DNA from: Clostridia bacterium
GTDB lineage: Bacteria > Bacillota > Clostridia > Saccharofermentanales > UBA5734
Assembly: GCA_018056585.1 (NCBI GenBank)
Contig: JAGPFK010000037.1
Location: forward strand, 1 to 8,545
Length of the DNA: 8,545 bases
Direction of reading: 5' to 3'
Shown here: piece by piece, positions 6,997-8,545 of the stretch
Numbering within the stretch: the stretch's first letter is position 1
Layout of the letters: each line of letters begins with the position of its first letter
Translations under genes and position numbers: made by a program
Notes under the pieces: generated by a model
Told to the model about the DNA's origin: nothing
Databases searched by the model: none
What the model saw: the letters and a program-made list of their open reading frames with translations, nothing else

Positions 6997-7002
6997 ATTA
7001 TA
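6997..7002 (-). promoter_or_regulatory. Possible internal -10 box before hisS
   Basis: A perfect TATAAT on the minus strand lies 3 nt past the rsmE stop and about 45 nt before the hisS start codon. It could drive hisS separately from rsmE. The hexamer 17 bp upstream (TATCAG) does not resemble a -35, and there is no exact TGn extension (the preceding bases are ATG), so this remains a weak call. Confidence 0.25.
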
Positions 7003-7004
7003 CA

Positions 7005-7787
7005 TCAAAACGAATCGAACTGATAGAGGATCATGGCCAAAACGGCCGGTCCGGCCGTTTCTGTTCTCAAGATGCGCCGGCCTAATGTCACTGGGCAGAT
7101 GCCTGCAGATGATGCCTCTTCAACTTCCTCTTCGGTGAAACCTCCCTCCGGTCCAATCATCACACAAAAACATGGATTGGCTCGTTTCATGTTTTGGTCC
7201 GCGGTCAATCTTTTTGTAAAATCAGAATGAAAAGCCATCAACACCGACCGAATGGATTGTTTCCGCTCCATTTCCCATGGGATGATCGAAAGATCGGCTG
7301 ATACAGCATCTCTGATACAGTCGGAAAAAGTTAAAATACCGTCCACAGGCGGACGAATGCCGCGGCCGCATTGCTTTGCGGCCTCAGCCGCGATGCGATT
7401 CCATCGCGCTTGTTTCTTTTCATACTCATCTGATACTTTTACAATACTGCGTTGACATTGGATTGGAACAATGCGGGTCACGCCAAGTTCAACTGATTTT
7501 TGAATGATCTGTCCCATTTTTTCACCTTTTACCAGACCTTGATAAAGCGTCACTTCGTAATCTGGTTCTGTTTGATTGGCGTATCGTTCCTTGATTGAAA
7601 GAAAGACTTCATGGCCGGATTTTCGATCAATGCGGCAAAGAAAATCTGAGCCTGAGCCGTCACAGATCAACAGCTCATCCCCTTCACGCATGCGGAGAAC
7701 ATGACTCACATGATGAGCTTCCGCTCCGGTCAATTTCAGTTCAGTCTGGTCTGGCGGCAAAATATCTTCAATAAAGAAACGAGGCAT
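7005..7787 (-). CDS. rsmE: 16S rRNA (uracil-1498-N3)-methyltransferase RsmE
   Basis: A 260-residue SPOUT-class methyltransferase that uses S-adenosylmethionine to methylate N3 of U1498 in helix 44 of 16S rRNA. The N-terminal PUA-like domain has MPRFFIED and HHVSHVLRMREGDEL (25-39). Family signatures follow: GLVKGEKMGQIIQKSVELGV (84-103) and WNRIAAEAAKQCGR (129-142). The trefoil-knot SAM site is MIGPEGGFTEEE (210-221) and LGRRILRTETAGPA (235-248). Length fits the family (about 245). The start is ATG 7785-7787, with AAGGAG (7794-7799) 6 nt upstream. A longer reading to 7838 would run through the promoter and lacks family similarity. It is the first gene of the operon. In many bacteria rsmE follows prmA; here its upstream neighbour is the divergent mutY. 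Confidence 0.96.
   Translation of the reverse strand: MPRFFIEDILPPDQTELKLTGAEAHHVSHVLRMREGDELLICDGSGSDFLCRIDRKSGHEVFLSIKERYANQTEPDYEVTLYQGLVKGEKMGQIIQKSVELGVTRIVPIQCQRSIVKVSDEYEKKQARWNRIAAEAAKQCGRGIRPPVDGILTFSDCIRDAVSADLSIIPWEMERKQSIRSVLMAFHSDFTKRLTADQNMKRANPCFCVMIGPEGGFTEEEVEEASSAGICPVTLGRRILRTETAGPAVLAMILYQFDSF
7040..7060. repeat. GC-rich palindrome inside rsmE 3' end
   Basis: Two perfect 10-bp arms, AAACGGCCGG (7040-7049) and CCGGCCGTTT (7051-7060), flank one central base. In the minus-strand RNA this folds as a 9-bp GC-rich stem with a 3-nt loop, ending in UUUU. That is terminator-like and sits about 35 nt before the rsmE stop. It encodes the conserved ETAGPAV segment, so codon constraint alone may have produced it. 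Confidence 0.6.
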
Positions 7788-7815
7788 TTTAGTCTCCTTG
7801 AGCTGGATTTTCCAT

Positions 7816-7845
7816 ATTATCTTATAGGTTCCGGTCATCCGTCAA
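7816..7845 (-). promoter_or_regulatory. Main operon promoter, upstream of rsmE
   Basis: On the minus strand, TTGACG (7840-7845) and GATAAT (7816-7821), each five of six bases to the sigma-A consensus, are separated by 18 bp. The inferred start at about 7809 leaves a leader of some 20 nt that includes the AAGGAG. This is the best promoter in the window and probably drives rsmE through tRNA-Leu. Confidence 0.75.
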
Positions 7846-7856
7846 CTGATTAAACT

Positions 7857-7886
7857 TTTACAAAAGACTCTTTTTTGGATTAAAAT
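7857..7886 (+). promoter_or_regulatory. mutY promoter
   Basis: On the plus strand, TTTACA (7857-7862) and TAAAAT (7881-7886) are spaced by 18 bp, giving an inferred leader of about 25 nt before the mutY ATG. Its -35 lies only 11 bp from the -35 of the opposing rsmE promoter, so the two are back to back and might compete for polymerase or share a regulator. Confidence 0.6.
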
Positions 7887-7919
7887 AAACCATGAACAAA
7901 TCACCAGGAGTTCGGTTGT

Positions 7920-8545
7920 ATGCATCAGAAAGGTCCAAATGATGGCTTTCCAACAGAAAAACTCGATCCGTCCCTGATCGTTCCGATCTGGCTGGACTGG
8001 TTTTCTCATAAAGGGCGCCGCCTCCCCTGGCGCCAAAGCAAAGATCCCTACCGCATTTTTGTTTCAGAAATTATGTTACAGCAGACACAGGTGCAAACCG
8101 TTATTCCTTATTACGAGCGATTCATGGCGCGTTTTCCAACTGTTTTCGACCTGGCTGCTGCCGACGAAGTGGAGGTCTTAAAATTGTGGGAAGGCCTGGG
8201 CTACTATGCGCGGGCACGGCATCTGCTGTCTTCAGCCCGAATCGTCGTTGATCAGCATCATGGCATCATGCCAGACAACCTGCCCGCGCTCCTCTCGCTG
8301 CCTGGTATCGGAACCTACACAGCAGGTGCCATTTTGTCCATCGCCTGGCAAAAAAGTGTTCCGGCTGTGGATGGCAATGCGGTCCGTGTTTTTTCCCGGC
8401 TGACCGGTACACCTTGGACCACAGGTCACACTGCCGACAGACAGCAGGTTTCCTCTCTTGTGGCCGCCTGGCTGCCTTCCGACCGGCCCGGTGATTTTAA
8501 CGAGGCCATCATGGACTTAGGAGCAACCCTCTGCCTGCCGAAAGA
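7920..8545 (+). CDS. mutY: Adenine DNA glycosylase MutY, 3'-truncated by window edge
   Basis: The first 208 codons of a MutY-family base-excision repair enzyme, which removes adenine mispaired with 8-oxoguanine. The catalytic domain is clear: PWRQSKDPYRIFVSEIMLQQ with the general acid Glu50, the GLGYYARAR segment (92-100), the helix-hairpin-helix LPGIGTYTAGAI (127-138) and catalytic Asp151 in VDGNAVRV. FNEAIMDLGATLC reaches Cys205, the first ligand of the [4Fe-4S] cluster; the other three cysteines and the NUDIX-like C-terminal domain lie outside the window. The start is ATG 7920-7922, with AGGAG (7906-7910) 9 nt upstream. An ATG at 7892 is out of frame and soon stops. The frame is open at base 8545 because the window ends, not because the gene is broken. 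It is divergent from rsmE. Confidence 0.96.
   Translation, partial: MHQKGPNDGFPTEKLDPSLIVPIWLDWFSHKGRRLPWRQSKDPYRIFVSEIMLQQTQVQTVIPYYERFMARFPTVFDLAAADEVEVLKLWEGLGYYARARHLLSSARIVVDQHHGIMPDNLPALLSLPGIGTYTAGAILSIAWQKSVPAVDGNAVRVFSRLTGTPWTTGHTADRQQVSSLVAAWLPSDRPGDFNEAIMDLGATLCLPK

Noticed and set aside
7788..7838. 17-residue N-terminal extension of RsmE
   Set aside because: It would cross the -10 box of the operon promoter, and the family starts at MPRFF, which has its own AAGGAG.

Overview
The window looks like a chromosomal segment from a low-to-mid-GC Bacillota bacterium, probably Clostridia-like. The reasons are the clustered hisS-aspS pair, strong Gly/Ala-rich Shine-Dalgarno sites of the AGGAG type, sigma-A-like promoters, a CCA-encoding tRNA and a cysteine-rich HisRS insert of the kind I associate with Clostridia. 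I cannot name a genus from the sequence alone.

Most of it is one long minus-strand transcription unit, read from about 7.82 kb down to about 1.08 kb: rsmE, hisS, aspS, lepB, lepA, a 51-residue membrane-protein gene missed by length-limited ORF calling, and tRNA-Leu(UAG). The unit starts at a good promoter (TTGACG, 18-bp spacer, GATAAT, 7816-7845). It ends at a 17-bp hairpin just beyond the tRNA (1085-1128). Gaps are short (16 to 55 nt) and aspS and lepB overlap by 11 nt, which fits co-transcription. The theme is translation: a 16S rRNA methyltransferase, two aminoacyl-tRNA synthetases, the ribosome-associated GTPase EF4/LepA and a leucine tRNA. Signal peptidase I is the secretory outlier.

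On the right, mutY (adenine DNA glycosylase) is transcribed divergently from rsmE and runs off the window at base 8545, just after its first Fe-S cluster cysteine. The 132-bp gap between mutY and rsmE holds two back-to-back promoters.

On the left, beyond the operon terminator, a 317-codon minus-strand frame is open to the window edge. It has its own RBS and -10 box, and it encodes an uncharacterised protein that I could not assign to a family. This is the only clearly accessory-looking gene here. The rest is ordinary core genome, and I found no CRISPR array, insertion sequence, prophage or defence system.

The points most worth a second look are the unannotated small membrane protein, the uncharacterised truncated gene and its palindromic promoter, a terminator-like hairpin inside the 3' end of rsmE, and the lack of room for a T-box leader in front of hisS-aspS.
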